64,000 bases of DNA, taken from contig NC_133166.1 of assembly GCF_040802235.1 (NCBI RefSeq), forward strand, positions 4,774,001-4,838,000, in the 5' to 3' direction. Origin of the DNA: Manis javanica (Eukaryota > Chordata > Mammalia > Pholidota > Manidae). This document shows, one piece after another, positions 12,122 through 23,586 of this stretch. Both the position numbers and the translations under genes were made by a program. The notes below the pieces were generated by a model. It was not told the origin of the DNA. It saw only the letters and a list, made by a program, of their open reading frames with translations, and did no database searches. How positions within the stretch are numbered: the stretch's first letter is position 1; the number at the start of each line of letters is the position of its first letter.

Positions 12122-12475
12122 ATGCTACAAGATGGATGCACATTGAAAACATTATGCTGAGTGAAAGAAGCCAGACACAAAAGGTTACATGTGGTGTGAT
12201 TCATTTATAGGAAATATCCAGGGTTGGCAAATGCATAGAAACAGAAAGTGTAGTGCTCGCCAGGGCCTGGCACAGGGAGTGGGCTGTGAATGAGGAGTGA
12301 CTGCTTCATAGGCTCAGTGTTTCTGTTCAGGGAGATGGAAATGTTCTGGAACTAGATGGTAGTCGGGGCTGCACAGCCCTGTGGATGTGCTTAATGCTAC
12401 TGAATTGTACATTTTACGTTAGTTAAAATGGTAAGTTTTATGTATATTTTGCCATGATAATAATAGTTGTAAAAC
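12122..12475 (+). mobile_element. L1 3' region, right part of the split copy
   Basis: The L1 resumes at tgctacaagatggatgcaca, then gtgaaagaagccagacacaa and gtgtgattcatttataggaa, ending near the 3' untranslated words tgaattgtacattttacg and aaaatggtaagttttatgt. It joins in order with the part ending at 11,417. Confidence 0.85.
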
Positions 12476-12479
12476 CCTG

Positions 12480-15040
12480 GTGCATCTGTCTTTTGAAGAC
12501 CTTGTTTCTTTCACACGGCAGGATGTGCTACTGCCTTGCTACTGACTCTGTCCTTACCTTGTAACTGGATCTCTCTGTAAAGATGCTGCTCAGTCCCTCA
12601 GTCCCTCTGCTTCAGGGGCTGCTTGTTCTTTAAGGCCGCCTCTCCACTTCTCGTCCCTGCCTACAAAGGCTGGATTGGGCTTTTATATTGTGGGAACCTC
12701 TGATGTCACTCATTCCAACTTCCTGCTTGTACCTCTTGAGCTGGCCACTCCTTCATCTCTCTGATACCAGCTGCTTGTCTAAACTGTCATCTTCAGCCTG
12801 GTGTTATACAGGCTGGATTTCCAATGGCCTGGGGCTGGGCCACCTACGCTTGTCCATCTTGGGAAGCTGGTCAGGCTGAGTCATGTCAAGGGCTCTGAGT
12901 CCTCCTTCCCACTCACCTTCACTTCTTTACCCCTGGAGATGCTTCCTCACTCTTCTCTCCTACTCCCGACTTACGTGTCCTGCTCTTCTGACTCACTGTA
13001 CACGTCAAAGTGTCCCCAAAGTGGCAATTAGTCTTCTACAGAGATAGAGGGAAGGTTACTCATTCTGGCTGTCCTTGCTTTTCCCCAGCTGGACTCATCT
13101 TCCCAGAAAATGCAGACATTACCCACACCATTCCTAATTAATCTTCCCAACCTGTACATCTAGGAAAGATGGTTTATCAGAGATGAAGCCACACAATCTA
13201 AAGCAGAAAGACCTGAAACAATAGGAGTTTTAAACACAAAAGGAAAGAAAAAATCATTGCAAGCTCAGAGGATCATGGTTGGGGATGCTGGGGTCTTACA
13301 GCATTGCTGAAATCTATGATGCAGGCAGCTATGCCTTCTACTCAGGTCCCTCATCCGAAGACCCCTGTCTTCTCCTGTGGGTGCTTAATGCTGCTGAAGC
13401 CCTTCTTCCTGCCAACACGACCTACATATCACCCCCTCAGTAGCTTTAAGACACCTGGAAATACAACCGGCTCATTCTCTGAATAAGTGGTCATACTTCA
13501 TTTGCCATGAATTTCCCAAAGTCCCTGCCTGAAAGGGATGATGTCATTAGACATGTAAAGGGAAAAAAGAGCCCTTTTCATTTTCTAGCTACAAAGGAAA
13601 CAGGCTGCATCTAGGAGAGACAGGGCAGCAGGAGGGAGGCCCTGAGTGAAGCTGAGTTCACCTGTGCAGGGCAGAGCAAACAGAAGGACGGGGAGTCCCG
13701 TCAGACTTCCTGGGGGTGGGGGCAGAGAAGTACAGAAGTGAGAGTCTTAATGCTTTGGCCTGAAATAGTAAATCTCTTGCTGACTGCGAGAATCAATCAG
13801 CTTCCATCTCTCATGTAGTAAATACAAAGATTAATAAGACAGAGTCTCTGCCCTCAGGGAGGTTTTGCTTAAAGAAGTGAGGGGGCAGAGAAGACGAGGC
13901 ACAGGAATTGGGGCTCTTGGGGGCAGGGGAGCACTGCGTCTGAGAAAGCTTCTTGGAGAAAGGGGATCTTTGACAAAGGGGAGGATTTGAAATGTGGAGG
14001 GGAGAGGTATTCTCGGTGGAGGCCCCTGGTGACACAGTCAAGGGCTGGTCAGTGCAGGAGACTGGCTGAAGAAAGGGACAGAAATGGCAGCGAAATGGTT
14101 GAAAAGCAAGGTGGCAGCGAAATGTGAAGGCTTGACCTTTGACTTTGACGCTGCGCCTAGTTTTCCTCATTCCCTGCCAGGTGGGAAGACTTGGTGGTGC
14201 TGTTTGTAAAGTTCAATGAGATACTTGATCTGAAGCTCTAACCCAGCACTGGGCACTTTCTGGGCCTCAAAAAAATGTCATTCCGGTCCTCCCATCCTAG
14301 GCTGAGCTGCTTGGACTTCATCCTGCAGGCTGTGTGGAGCTGTGAGGGTTAGTGAGCAGGAATTTGAATACCCTGGCAGAGGGAGAATTGTGAAGGATGA
14401 AAGACAGGCCTGTGCAGGTTGACCCACGCCCTCTCTGACGGAGTTCTGCCAGGGACCAAGAGATCTAACGGGATACCCTGAGGTCCTGGGTGCCAGGCAA
14501 GTTACTGGAATGGGAAGCCTTTCGGTGCTCTCTCAGACCCTGCCTGAGGCAGTCAGATCGTGCTTGAAATCTGTTCCCGAAAGCTCTCTAGAGCTCTCAG
14601 GCAGTAGGGACTGCCAACCCCTAGTCCCCCAGCAGAAGCAGAATGTGTGGCATAGAATGTGAGAAACTCTCCGCTCCCTTATCAATCATCATTGCCAGGC
14701 ATTTTTCACCTCAGTTAAAATTTAGGAGGTATATTAAAATGCATCCAGGCACAATAAAACCTTGTTTGAAGTTTAAAATATAGCTTGTCAAATGAGTATT
14801 TAGCAGTGTGTTTTAATATGCATAAGTGCAAACCAGAATTTAATGTGTAGGCTAAAGCACACATTAGCAATTTCATAAGTGGTCTAAAATTGCAGGGTAC
14901 ATGAGCAACTTGAGAGGTGGGAGGAGTGAGGGAAACTAAATAATATAAAAACCTCAGGATCAATTTTCCTTATTCCCCTAAGTGGGACATTGAATTCCCA
15001 GGAGGATCTGTAATGGAGTTTCCTCTTACTTATTTATTAT
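12480..15040. other. Mostly unique intergenic sequence
   Basis: No gene is recognised. Positions 12,600-13,030 have weak L2 character. Positions 13,810-13,870 carry an L2-like phrase (acagagtctctgccctcagg). A 119-codon minus-strand frame at 13,811-14,170 has no recognisable domain and overlaps L2-like sequence, so I treat it as chance. Positions 14,660-14,960 are repeat-free and AT-rich (see findings). Confidence 0.35.
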
Positions 15041-15047
15041 TTCCTGT

Positions 15048-15295
15048 TATTTTTTATTGAGATGGAATTCACATAACATAAAATTAACCCTTTTATAGTG
15101 TACAGTTCAATGGCATTTAGGACATTCACAGTTCTGTGCTGTGGGATCATCGCCTCGATCCAGGTCCTTAACGCATCCATCACCCCAAAAGGAAATCCTG
15201 CCTCCATTAAGTAGTCACTCTTCATTTCCCCCCGCCCTCCAGCCCTTGGCAACCACTGATCTGTTTCCTGTCTCCATGGATTTACCTATTCTGGA
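15048..15295 (-). mobile_element. L1 3' end fragment
   Basis: Reverse-complement L1 3' sequence: tttattgagatggaattcac, aaaattaacccttttatagt, the gttcaatggcatttaggaca block, and cttggcaaccactgatctgt. It runs straight into a (CT)n tract. Confidence 0.8.
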
Positions 15296-15314
15296 TCTCT
15301 CTCTCTCTCTCTCT
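15296..15314. repeat. (CT)n microsatellite
   Basis: About nine to ten uninterrupted TC units immediately after the L1 fragment. Confidence 0.9.
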
Positions 15315-15989
15315 TTATTTTTAAAATGTATTTTTATTTTTTTTGCTTTCATTTCTTTCCTATGATTCATAAAAGCTTGTATGTTTCTCTGGACCACAGG
15401 CAATGGCTGCTGCTCTGGAAGAATTCAGCGTTGTGATGGTTGGCGCCAATCTGTCATGTGGTTGAAAGGAGGGGAACCACAGGATAGACCCTTGTTGTGT
15501 AGAACCACCAGTACAGGTGGGGCCAGGAGACAGCCCTATCAAGTACTTCTTGAAGGGGCTCTTATTTTTGTGTTAATTGATCCCTCGGCAGTTGATGAAG
15601 CTCCTGGACCTCTTCTCAAAATAACAATTTGAATAACGTAAAGCATACAGGACTGCAAAGGCGACCAATCATGTTGAGATGCAGTTATATATATACATTA
15701 AAGTATCTGGTGGTCAAGTAATATATACTCTTCCTTATTAACACATTGAATGAGAAGGTCTAGCTGTGGGTCTAATAACATAATTTTAAAGTAATGAGAG
15801 GTGTAAATTATATTCTGAGATATCTGCAACACTATAATGTGATAAGAAAATATCTGATTTCTATTGGTGGCAAAGTCACAGATATTGTTAATAAAACTGT
15901 GGTCCGTTACTTACATTCATAACTGAAGGGAACATGAATGGAAGTTAGTGAAAACAAAGATACGGTTTTCCTCCACCCAAGTTCACCCA

Positions 15990-16210
15990 CAGACCTTGCT
16001 TTGGGGCTGATTGTTTCTAACCTATTTTTAGCCAGTGACTGCTTTGAGAATCTAACAAAAGCTACAAAAGGAGAGAACACCTCACCGAAAAAAAAAAAAA
16101 AAAGCATTGATCTACAAATACAAAAATTATATCCTGTTGTGGACCCCTTGTCACCCATCCAGGGACCATTTCCAAGTCCATGGCTCCCAGGTTAACTCTG
16201 GTTCTAAGTG
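15990..16210. mobile_element. Old MER-type DNA transposon remnant, probable
   Basis: The phrase tgactgctttgagaatcta with aaagctac, and about 100 bp on the phrases catccagggaccatttccaa and ggctcccaggttaactctgg, resemble a common non-autonomous mammalian element whose middle has become a 17-base A run (about 16,087-16,103). The family cannot be fixed by eye. Confidence 0.4.
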
Positions 16211-17379
16211 TACCAACTGTCAAAGGCACAGTACAACGAGGCACTCTTTGGCTGTGAATAACAGAAACTAACTCTGAAACCAGGCAGTTTTAGAAAGTCT
16301 TTGTAGCGGAAGCTTCTGGACAGTCTTATCTGCATCCCACATGCAGGACACGTGAGCTCCACCTGGGGCCGGGCTTTCGACCCTGTGATCATTGCCTGGC
16401 TTGGGTCAGGTGCCCATTCCTTCACTAGGGGAAAGCTGGGCGCCTTGATGACACACCTCAGCATACTGTATCTAATAAGAAAGGATAGTTTTTCAGGAGG
16501 GATTTAAGGTGCTATTACCAAAAAAAAAAGGAAGTAAGGAAAAAGAAAAGAAAAAATGATGTTGACATGAGGCAGGCAAAAGAGAAAATAAAGTGTAAGT
16601 CTCATGCAAAGTAATGATGAGCATTGATAATTTTTTTAATGCGATATACTTTCTGGGAACATTTTAATGTGTTTGAAATCAGGCTATGGCTCTCAATAGA
16701 CGTGTACATTGAAAGCAGCCCGTCCATCCTCCCCACTCCCAGAAAAGCTAAGCTGTTGAGAAGTCAGCGTGGCCTCCTCCAGCTGCATGTTAGAACCGAG
16801 GAACCGTCTTGCAGAGTCAATCGGAGCCATACAAGCCGATTCCTTGAAGCTTCGGGAAGTGCTTCCACGTCTATGCTCTTCATGCTCTTTTCTTTTCATC
16901 TCTGCACTTCTAAAACGTATTTACTTTGTCTAATTTGGCTCCTATTTCACATCAGATGTTTGCCGCCCTGCTAAATGCTGAGATGAAATTCAATTCCGCT
17001 GCACAGGTGTTCGCTGAAAAGTAGCTACTAGTCAAGCTCTCTTCTAGGCGCTGGCAACGGTTCACAAGGAGAATAAGACAGAGACACTCACTCTCCTAGA
17101 GTTTGCAGTGGAAAGCTAGAGACCGCACACACCCAGGAACCCGGGAAAAACATCACCTGGAGTGCTAACCTAAATGCTGCTGCCGGGAGTCAGGAGGCCA
17201 GAGAGCAGAGTGCCTGTGTCTGCCCCTGTGTGGAAACAGGGTTCTTAGGACTTCTCTCTGGAAGCCACGGGGCCCTGAGAAGTTGTACTCCTTGTCCTGG
17301 TCGTTATTTAAGAGATACAGAAGCCTGATGTGAGGAGGACCATAGGCCTTCTCACAGGGCCAATGCCCATTCATCCCTC

Positions 17380-17655
17380 AGGTCTCTGCTGTAAGGTTAC
17401 TTCCATAAAGTTCCTCCCAGGCCTCTCAATTTTAAAACTAGTTCCCTTTATTAAACTTTCTAATAGTACCCTGTTTTTTTTCCTTTAAAACACTTAACAT
17501 AATCTGGAATTATATGTTCGTTTTTCTCTCCATTGGCCTGTGAGCTTCTCTGGGGAGAGAAAGGACTATGTCTTTTTTGCTGGCCTCTGTACCCACAAAA
17601 TTCAATATATTGCCTGCACATACGAGGTGCTCAGTAAATACATGTGGAGTACTGA
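17380..17655 (-). mobile_element. L2 LINE fragment
   Basis: Reverse-complement L2 words: ttccataaagttcctcccag, the aacacttaacataatctgga block, ggcctgtgagcttctctggg, and the terminus gaggtgctcagtaaatacat. Confidence 0.75.
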
Positions 17656-17659
17656 GTTA

Positions 17660-19785
17660 AGTACAGGCTGGAACCATACCAGTGCTGTCTGGTAATGATG
17701 AAGCTCAGCTGGGGACAAAGACACGGTTGATAAGAAACACTTTTTGATGTTAAAAATGCACCAGACCAAAAGGGACAGCTGGTGTATGAGTCACTGATGA
17801 AGATCTTCAGAGTTATGGATCTGAGAGTTAAGGGAATTAAGATGCGGTGCTTTTGGGCCTGGAATTCAAAACCTGTGGTGGGCTATTTACAACCTATGGA
17901 ATAAAAGAAGAGTTTCTGTGCTCCTTCCCACCCATGCCAACCCGTCTGCCTTTAATGGGGCTCTGGGGAGTTGCGGTGTTTGTGTGGTCTTCCTTTCCCA
18001 CAAAATACCCCCAAAACTCTGAAAGGAGTGAGACGAGCATGAAGACAGGCAAGTTCATGAAGCTCTTATTTCCTCTTATTTCTCCTGACATAGAAACTTA
18101 ACAAACGTTAAGGGAGAAAGTTGTGAAGAAATGAAGTCCAAAGAATCCACTGGTGTTCTTGGTTTGAGAGTTTGCTTGGCTTTCTGACAGCGGGGGTGGA
18201 AGACGGAGCCCTTCCCCGCCTTTAGCTGGAGATTTCAGTGTCATAAAATCAGAAGCAGAGAGCATGAAGATCTTGGTGGAACTTTCCATTAGTGTTCCAG
18301 TGTCTTTATACAAATGAATGCAGAAATCTTAAAACTTCCTTCTATGGGATTTCACAGCTTTATGAAAATGAGCAAGGTATCTTTATGGTAGAATTGAATA
18401 GGTATAATTTTATTCAAAGTCTGTTTAAAAAAACAAAATACATATGATATTACAACCAGTGAAGAAAAGATGTTTTTATTATAGTACTTGATACTTAGTA
18501 TTTTCTCTGAGGAATTCAAATTCCAGCTAAGTGTATAAAATGGGTAGGCTAGCTTCTGCTGGAAATGTAGATGTATGGGACTTAACGTTACACTACTTCT
18601 CAAGTATAAGAAGTTGGATATTTCCCTCTTTCTGCTTAGGGAAGATAAATTCCATCCCTTTTCTAGTTCTCCAAGAGTCTTTCTCATGTCAGGCTCCTGG
18701 GAATTCACATCAGATTTAATTTCAACTAACACTAATGGAGCACCCTTTGTGGGAAACCTTGCCAAAGGGGCTAATGGTTTGAACTCTGAATTCAGCTAAG
18801 TCTTCAGCAGATTACTTACATGTTCTAGGGCCCAGTTTCTTCTTTTGTGAAATAGGGATTAAAAAGCAATACCTTCCCTTCGGGTTAATTCAGTCCCCTT
18901 TGGTGGAACACTGTTGGTGACCTAAGAAGGACTTGCCATGCCACAAGCACACACACAGGCTGTTGACCAGACTTGAAGCGCAGGGCTCCGTTCCCGACAG
19001 GACAACGTCAGGGCCATGGCTACGGACGCAGTCCTGGGAGGGAAGCCTGTTTAGCCCTATGTTCTACCCCGTGGACGAATATGACTGCCTGGTAGACTGA
19101 GGAAACAGAGGCTGGGTGAATGTTACCAAAGCAATAGCAACAACAGACGATTCAATGATGGTGTACTGAGTCTGCCAAATCTTTGCAGGGACTGCCTGGG
19201 TCCCTGAGACTGTAAAGTGGTCATTTCCGAAGTTTTCAGATTGCACGGGCCAGTAACATTACAAGAACACATTTAGCATTATATTACCCTTATTATTCTC
19301 ATTTTGCCCAAGTGACAAAAACCTCTCCATGGACTTGTGGCCATCAGCAGAGGAGACGGAAACATCTATTGTAGAAACCACGCAGCCAGGCATGGATGGC
19401 ACCCAGGGAGCAGCAGGTTTATGAACACGCGCTGCTGATCTCAGTTTTGAGGCTCTTACTTCAGTACACACTCAGGCACGCAGACTGCAGCATTCTAGAT
19501 ATGTGGCCTTTGCACCCACCTTGCATCACTGCTTGTGTAATTTATCCCTTAAGATAAATTACAGAAGAGCACAGCACAACATGACGTATCTCTGATGCAC
19601 AACGTACTTAGTGTTTCCTCTTTTATCCTGAGTGTGAGACCTTGTCCTCTTCCCAGCGACACACAGGGACCCAGCATGGCATAACTTCCACAAACCTGTA
19701 CTCAGCCATATTCTCTTTGTCTTTTTACCCATTCCTATAAAGGTAATGACATGTGGACTGAGTCAGAAGATTCACAAGGCCTATA
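17660..19785. other. Mostly unique sequence with one MIR
   Basis: No gene is recognised. A plus-strand MIR fragment sits at about 18,795-18,930 (agtttcttcttttgtgaaat). The 137-codon minus-strand frame at 18,352-18,765 has no recognisable domain and an AT-rich, Lys/Asn/Ser/Leu composition expected by chance. The rest holds nothing I can name. Confidence 0.35.
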
Positions 19786-19787
19786 TT

Positions 19788-20060
19788 ATTCATTCATTCA
19801 TTCATTCAGTATTTATTGAGAGTGGATTATGCACCAGGATCTATGCCAGGTGACCAGGATATAGTAAAGGGCAAACAAGCACAGTCTCTTCTCTCCTGGA
19901 GGGAGAACATGACAGAAACAAATAAATATGTAATTGCAAAATGTGGTAAGGACAGTGAAAAACAAGAAGTGTCAGGAGAGTGTAACAGATGGAGTGATTA
20001 AGAACAGTTACTTTCCCCTGCGAGAGTAACATTTTAAGCTAAGATTTGAGAGATGACATA
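19788..20060 (-). mobile_element. L2 LINE fragment
   Basis: Begins with a (TCAT)n-like run at 19,788-19,806, the usual L2 tail read in reverse, followed by cagtatttattgagagtgga, ctatgccaggtgaccaggat and the agaacatgacagaaacaaat block. The order follows the L2 3' region. Confidence 0.75.
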
Positions 20061-20939
20061 GTGGGCATTTGTGGTCTTTGTCATCTTCTTTCCACCTTCT
20101 CTTCTTCTGGAAACAACACCCAGATGATTATGTTTGGGGGATTTCATTCAAGAGTCCTCCTGTTCTTGGTAGTCTGGCATGGGGCCTGTGACCAAGCTAG
20201 GTCACACTGACTTTCTTTCAAGGCTTGGAAACTTGGGTGGAGTGATCTAAGGACAGAAAAACCCAGAGTGGGCAGAGAGGGCTGAGCGAGAGGTTGAGCA
20301 GAACTCATATGTCCAGAGCGGCAAGCTGCACCAGGCCTCGTGGGGCCAGATTGAGTTTGGGCTTAGTCCTGAATGCAAAGGAAAGCTGTGAAGATGTTGT
20401 GAACATGGGGAGGATAGTTTTAGTAGCAACAAAAGTGACAAAGGCAAGATAGAATGATCCAACAAACAGCATCCAGAGCTTTGAATTGGTCATCCCAACA
20501 CTGCTCTGAGCCAAGTTCAGTACCCTAGTGATTTATTAAGTTTTACAATCTCTCTTAACCCGTTTCCTCATCTATATCATGAGGTGGTGGATTACCTAAT
20601 CTCTAACTTCTCTACCTTCTCTGATGTTTCGTGATCTAGTGTGAAATCTGATCAGATGAAACAAGGTAGTCATCATTAAGTTCACAAAAAAGTGGGAGAG
20701 ATAAACACACTGACCTCTGTAACATCTGTTGTGGTCCAAGGACTGATAATACTTAGAGCAGGTCATAATTTGGTTTTGCCAGATCATTATCACGCTGGCT
20801 GCCAAAGGATTTTAAATAACACTAGGCTCAGTAGCCAGGTAGACTCTTGGGTACAACTTTCCCTTTCAAAGTAGCCATGTGACTCCTGGGGCAATTTCCC
20901 CAAGACCTTGTAAATGTTGACATGCCTGTGTGTGATGTG

Positions 20940-21400
20940 TGCATCAATTGTCTATTGCTGGATAAGAAGTCACCCCAAACACTTAGTGGCTTAAACAACA
21001 ACCTCTTCATTTCTCAGAATTCTTGGGTTGGCTGGGTCATTTTTTGGCTGGTCTGGCCTGGGCTCACGCAGGTGGCTGCATTCCACTGGTGGGTTGGCTG
21101 GGGGCTGGCACAGCTGGGAGGGCGAGGCTCTCTCAGCTTGGAGGCTTCCATTTTCAGGGAGGTCGGACCAGATTTCTTCACTTTCATCACAACATTCCAA
21201 GAGAGCAATGAACAAGGAACAAGTGCTCATCGAATGCCTGTTTTACCATATTTGCTTAAGTCCCAGTGGCCAAAGTGTGTCATGTGGCCAAGCCCAGGGT
21301 CAGTGTGGGAGGGGGCTATCCCAAGGGCATGGACACTGGGGATGATTCATGATAGGTCATTAGGGAAATGATGTGTGAACTTTCCTTCTTAGACATGCAT
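20940..21400. mobile_element. Old MER/MaLR-like element, family uncertain
   Basis: The words tgtctattgctggataagaa and cacttagtggcttaaacaac at the left, then ttgggttggctgggtcattt and repeated ggctgg motifs, match a widespread mammalian LTR-like repeat. The open frames of 60-149 codons across it are accidents of the repeat sequence, not genes. Confidence 0.55.
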
Positions 21401-21699
21401 CACAAGATATGCAACGTGAATTTATCAATTATGGTGCTTACTCAGAGACATAATATACATGTTATTACCCGTATAAGGAAGCACTTGGAATCACCTTATT
21501 AAGGGACTGAATCCTACATCAAATGGCTCTGCTTGCCTCATAAAATTATTCATTAATTTTTAGCAGTGGCCTTGGAAAGTTATGTACATAATACTTAGAG
21601 GAAAATGGCATTTACAATTATAATGAATTAGAGCAATCTACACCAAAATACCACTGTTTCAATCGGAACGTGAGGTTTGCTATTTTAATATTCAGTGGC

Positions 21700-21865
21700 A
21701 TCCATGTCCCCCAGTCCCTCTACCCCAGTATGTACATGCCTGTCTCACCCACTGGACCTCAAACTCCTTTTTGGGCAAGGATCTTAGCCCACCTTGGTTT
21801 GTTTCCCTCAACCTTCCAGCACCTACAACACTCAGCAGGTGTGCCCTAAATGCTGGTTAGATAAA
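21700..21865 (-). mobile_element. L2 LINE fragment
   Basis: Reverse-complement L2 3' end: ccactggacctcaaactcct, tgggcaaggatcttagccca, and cactcagcaggtgtgcccta before ctggttagata. Confidence 0.65.
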
Positions 21866-22469
21866 CTAATCAATAGCTGCCTTTTATTAAACACCTATGT
21901 ATTCCAGGGATTTTGCTCATAGACAGGATTACCAGGTCTCTCTTAATGTCACAGATAAACGTTCTTCTCCACAGCTCACAATTGAGGGGATTGCGGCTCA
22001 GAAAGCCCAAGGGAGGTGGGCTCCCATTCCTGTCCAGCCCCTCTGACGCTGCCTTACTGTACTCACTGCTCCTCTATGTTGCAGCTGAAAGGAGACACTG
22101 TCAAAAGTGAAAAGATGGCCTCAAGGTGCTGAGAGAGGGGCAGGAAGGAAACAGGAAGACGCAGTAGACGGCAGGGGACTTCAAACCGTTCACCGCCTTT
22201 GCAGTAAATAAACACTTGTTATTAGAGATTGACCACGGAAACCCAGGTGGCAAGCCTGCAGGGGAGCCGGTGCTACAGCTCTTAAAAAACAAGAGCAGTT
22301 AATCCTTGGGGGTGGGGAGAGGCAGGCCTGGAGAGGCCTTGCTCCCAGGGCTGGCTCTATTGGACAGGTGACTGCCTCAAGAACAAGGGTATTAAGGTTG
22401 TCCTCAGGCGATTAGACAGTCATTATTTTACCTACAGTTTTTATTACCTTCTGGAACAGTAATATAATA

Positions 22470-22640
22470 ACAATAGCTACCATTAGGTACTACAGTGTAC
22501 TGGAGGTGCCGGTTGTGCAAAGTGCTTTACATACAACGCATGATCTCAACTGATCCCCACAGCAACCCTATGAAGTAGGTTTTATTATTCTGAATTTATA
22601 GATGAGGTAACTGTGCCCAGGGAAATTAGCATTCCCCAGA
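22470..22640 (-). mobile_element. MIR SINE
   Basis: Reverse-complement MIR: aatagctaccattaggtact, caaagtgctttacatacaac, acagcaaccctatgaagtag, ttatagatgaggtaactgtg. It lies about 0.4 kb upstream of the CpG island. Confidence 0.85.
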
Positions 22641-22879
22641 TTTCCCGGCTTTTAAGTGAGAACTAAAAGCTAAGTCTATTTGACTCAGAAACCTAAATAA
22701 CGTTCGGCTGTGGGCTTTGTGCAAGCTTTGGTGCTGATCTGAGGTGGGAAAATGTGCATCCCATTTATTCATTCAGAGCTGCGCACCCGTGTGTGTAATT
22801 TACAAAAAGCAAGTCCAGGTCAGGGTATCTGACCGCTCGAGGTTTAAAAGCCTACTTGCGTGGAGAACAGCAACAGCCT

Positions 22880-22985
22880 CTACTCATTCATTCACTTTTT
22901 CCGCTCCCTCCAGAAGTATTTATTGCGCGTTTGGGTATTCCAGGCAAGGCGCTAACCCAGCCCTAGGAGAGAACGGTGAACACTG
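22880..22985 (-). mobile_element. L2 terminal fragment at the upstream edge of the CpG island
   Basis: ctcattcattcactttttcc, agaagtatttattgcgcgtt and ttccaggcaaggcgctaacc are the L2 3' end in reverse complement. The fragment abuts the GC-rich promoter region. Confidence 0.65.
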
Positions 22986-23230
22986 GAGATGTTTGCTCAC
23001 CGCTCTCTGCCCACCCCCATTGTACTACTATCTCGTGGGCGAGGCGTTCAGAGAAGCAGGAAACGTGCAACCCGGGGATGACTTGCAGCGGCTGCGCGAG
23101 AGCCGGAGGTGGGTGGTCAGGGCGGGCTCCCCGGAGGCAGCGGCGGGCCCGGGGCCCAGCACGCAGGGACCCACTAGGAAGCGAGCGTCGGGGCTGGCCG
23201 GGGGCGGGGCTGGCCGGGGCGGCCGGCGAG

Positions 23231-23242
23231 TTAGGGTTAGGG
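23231..23242 (+). promoter_or_regulatory. Two-unit telomere-like motif in the promoter
   Basis: The sequence ttagggttaggg (two exact TTAGGG units) sits in the island core, just upstream of the presumed start region. Such motifs can bind shelterin-type or zinc-finger factors, but two units may also occur by chance. Confidence 0.4.
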
Positions 23243-23249
23243 CGAGAGC

Positions 23250-23399
23250 ATGCGGCTTCCCGGCGGCAGAGGGCGCCTGGCGCTGCGGTCCGGTGCGCCG
23301 TAGCCGCCCGCGCGGGCGCCGAGAGGAGAGGCGGGGAGCGCGAGCGGCGGCGGCCACTGCCACGTATTCCCGGCAGAGCGGGCGGCCGCGCGCGAGGAG
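23250..23399 (+). other. Putative first exon (5' untranslated), splice donor at 23,399
   Basis: The exon end is seen directly: gcgaggag followed by gtgagc, a near-perfect mammalian splice donor in the middle of the CpG island. The start is not determinable from sequence; the left limit given is only a guess placed after the GC boxes. There is no ATG in a good context in the last 150 bp, so the exon is most simply a non-coding leader. If it were joined directly to the candidate exon at 61,631 the combined frame stays open across the junction, with an upstream in-frame ATG only at 23,078 and 22,976. I do not think that frame is the real protein start. The gene is unidentified. Confidence 0.5.
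23265..23277 (+). promoter_or_regulatory. CTCF-like site in the promoter
   Basis: ggcagagggcgcc matches the CTCF core (YAGRKGGCRC) in the region where CTCF often binds promoters. One position 5' of the core departs from consensus. Confidence 0.45.
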
Positions 23400-23555
23400 G
23401 TGAGCGGCGCCGCGGGCAGGTGGGCAGGGGGCGGCGCGGGCACCGGGCCGGGGCGCCGGCGCCGGGACAGCGCGGTTCCCGCCACGCCGGCTCCGCCTCT
23501 GCGCCGCGCTGACGGCCGAGGCCCCGGCTCCCAGCGGGTCCCGAGCGCAACTCGT

Positions 23556-23586
23556 GCCGGCGGGGCGGGCGGGGGCGGAGGGGACG
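23556..23586 (+). promoter_or_regulatory. G-quadruplex-prone G-run cluster
   Basis: At least four runs of three to five G separated by one or two bases lie within 30 bp, just downstream of the first donor. Similar runs occur at 23,425-23,460. Confidence 0.5.

Noticed and set aside
16087..16103. A17 run as the tail of a processed pseudogene
   Set aside because: The flanks read as an old repeat on both sides of the run, and no coding sequence precedes it.
20922..21371. 149-codon plus-strand frame with many Gly/Trp residues
   Set aside because: It follows the repeated ggctgg words of an old MER/MaLR-like element.
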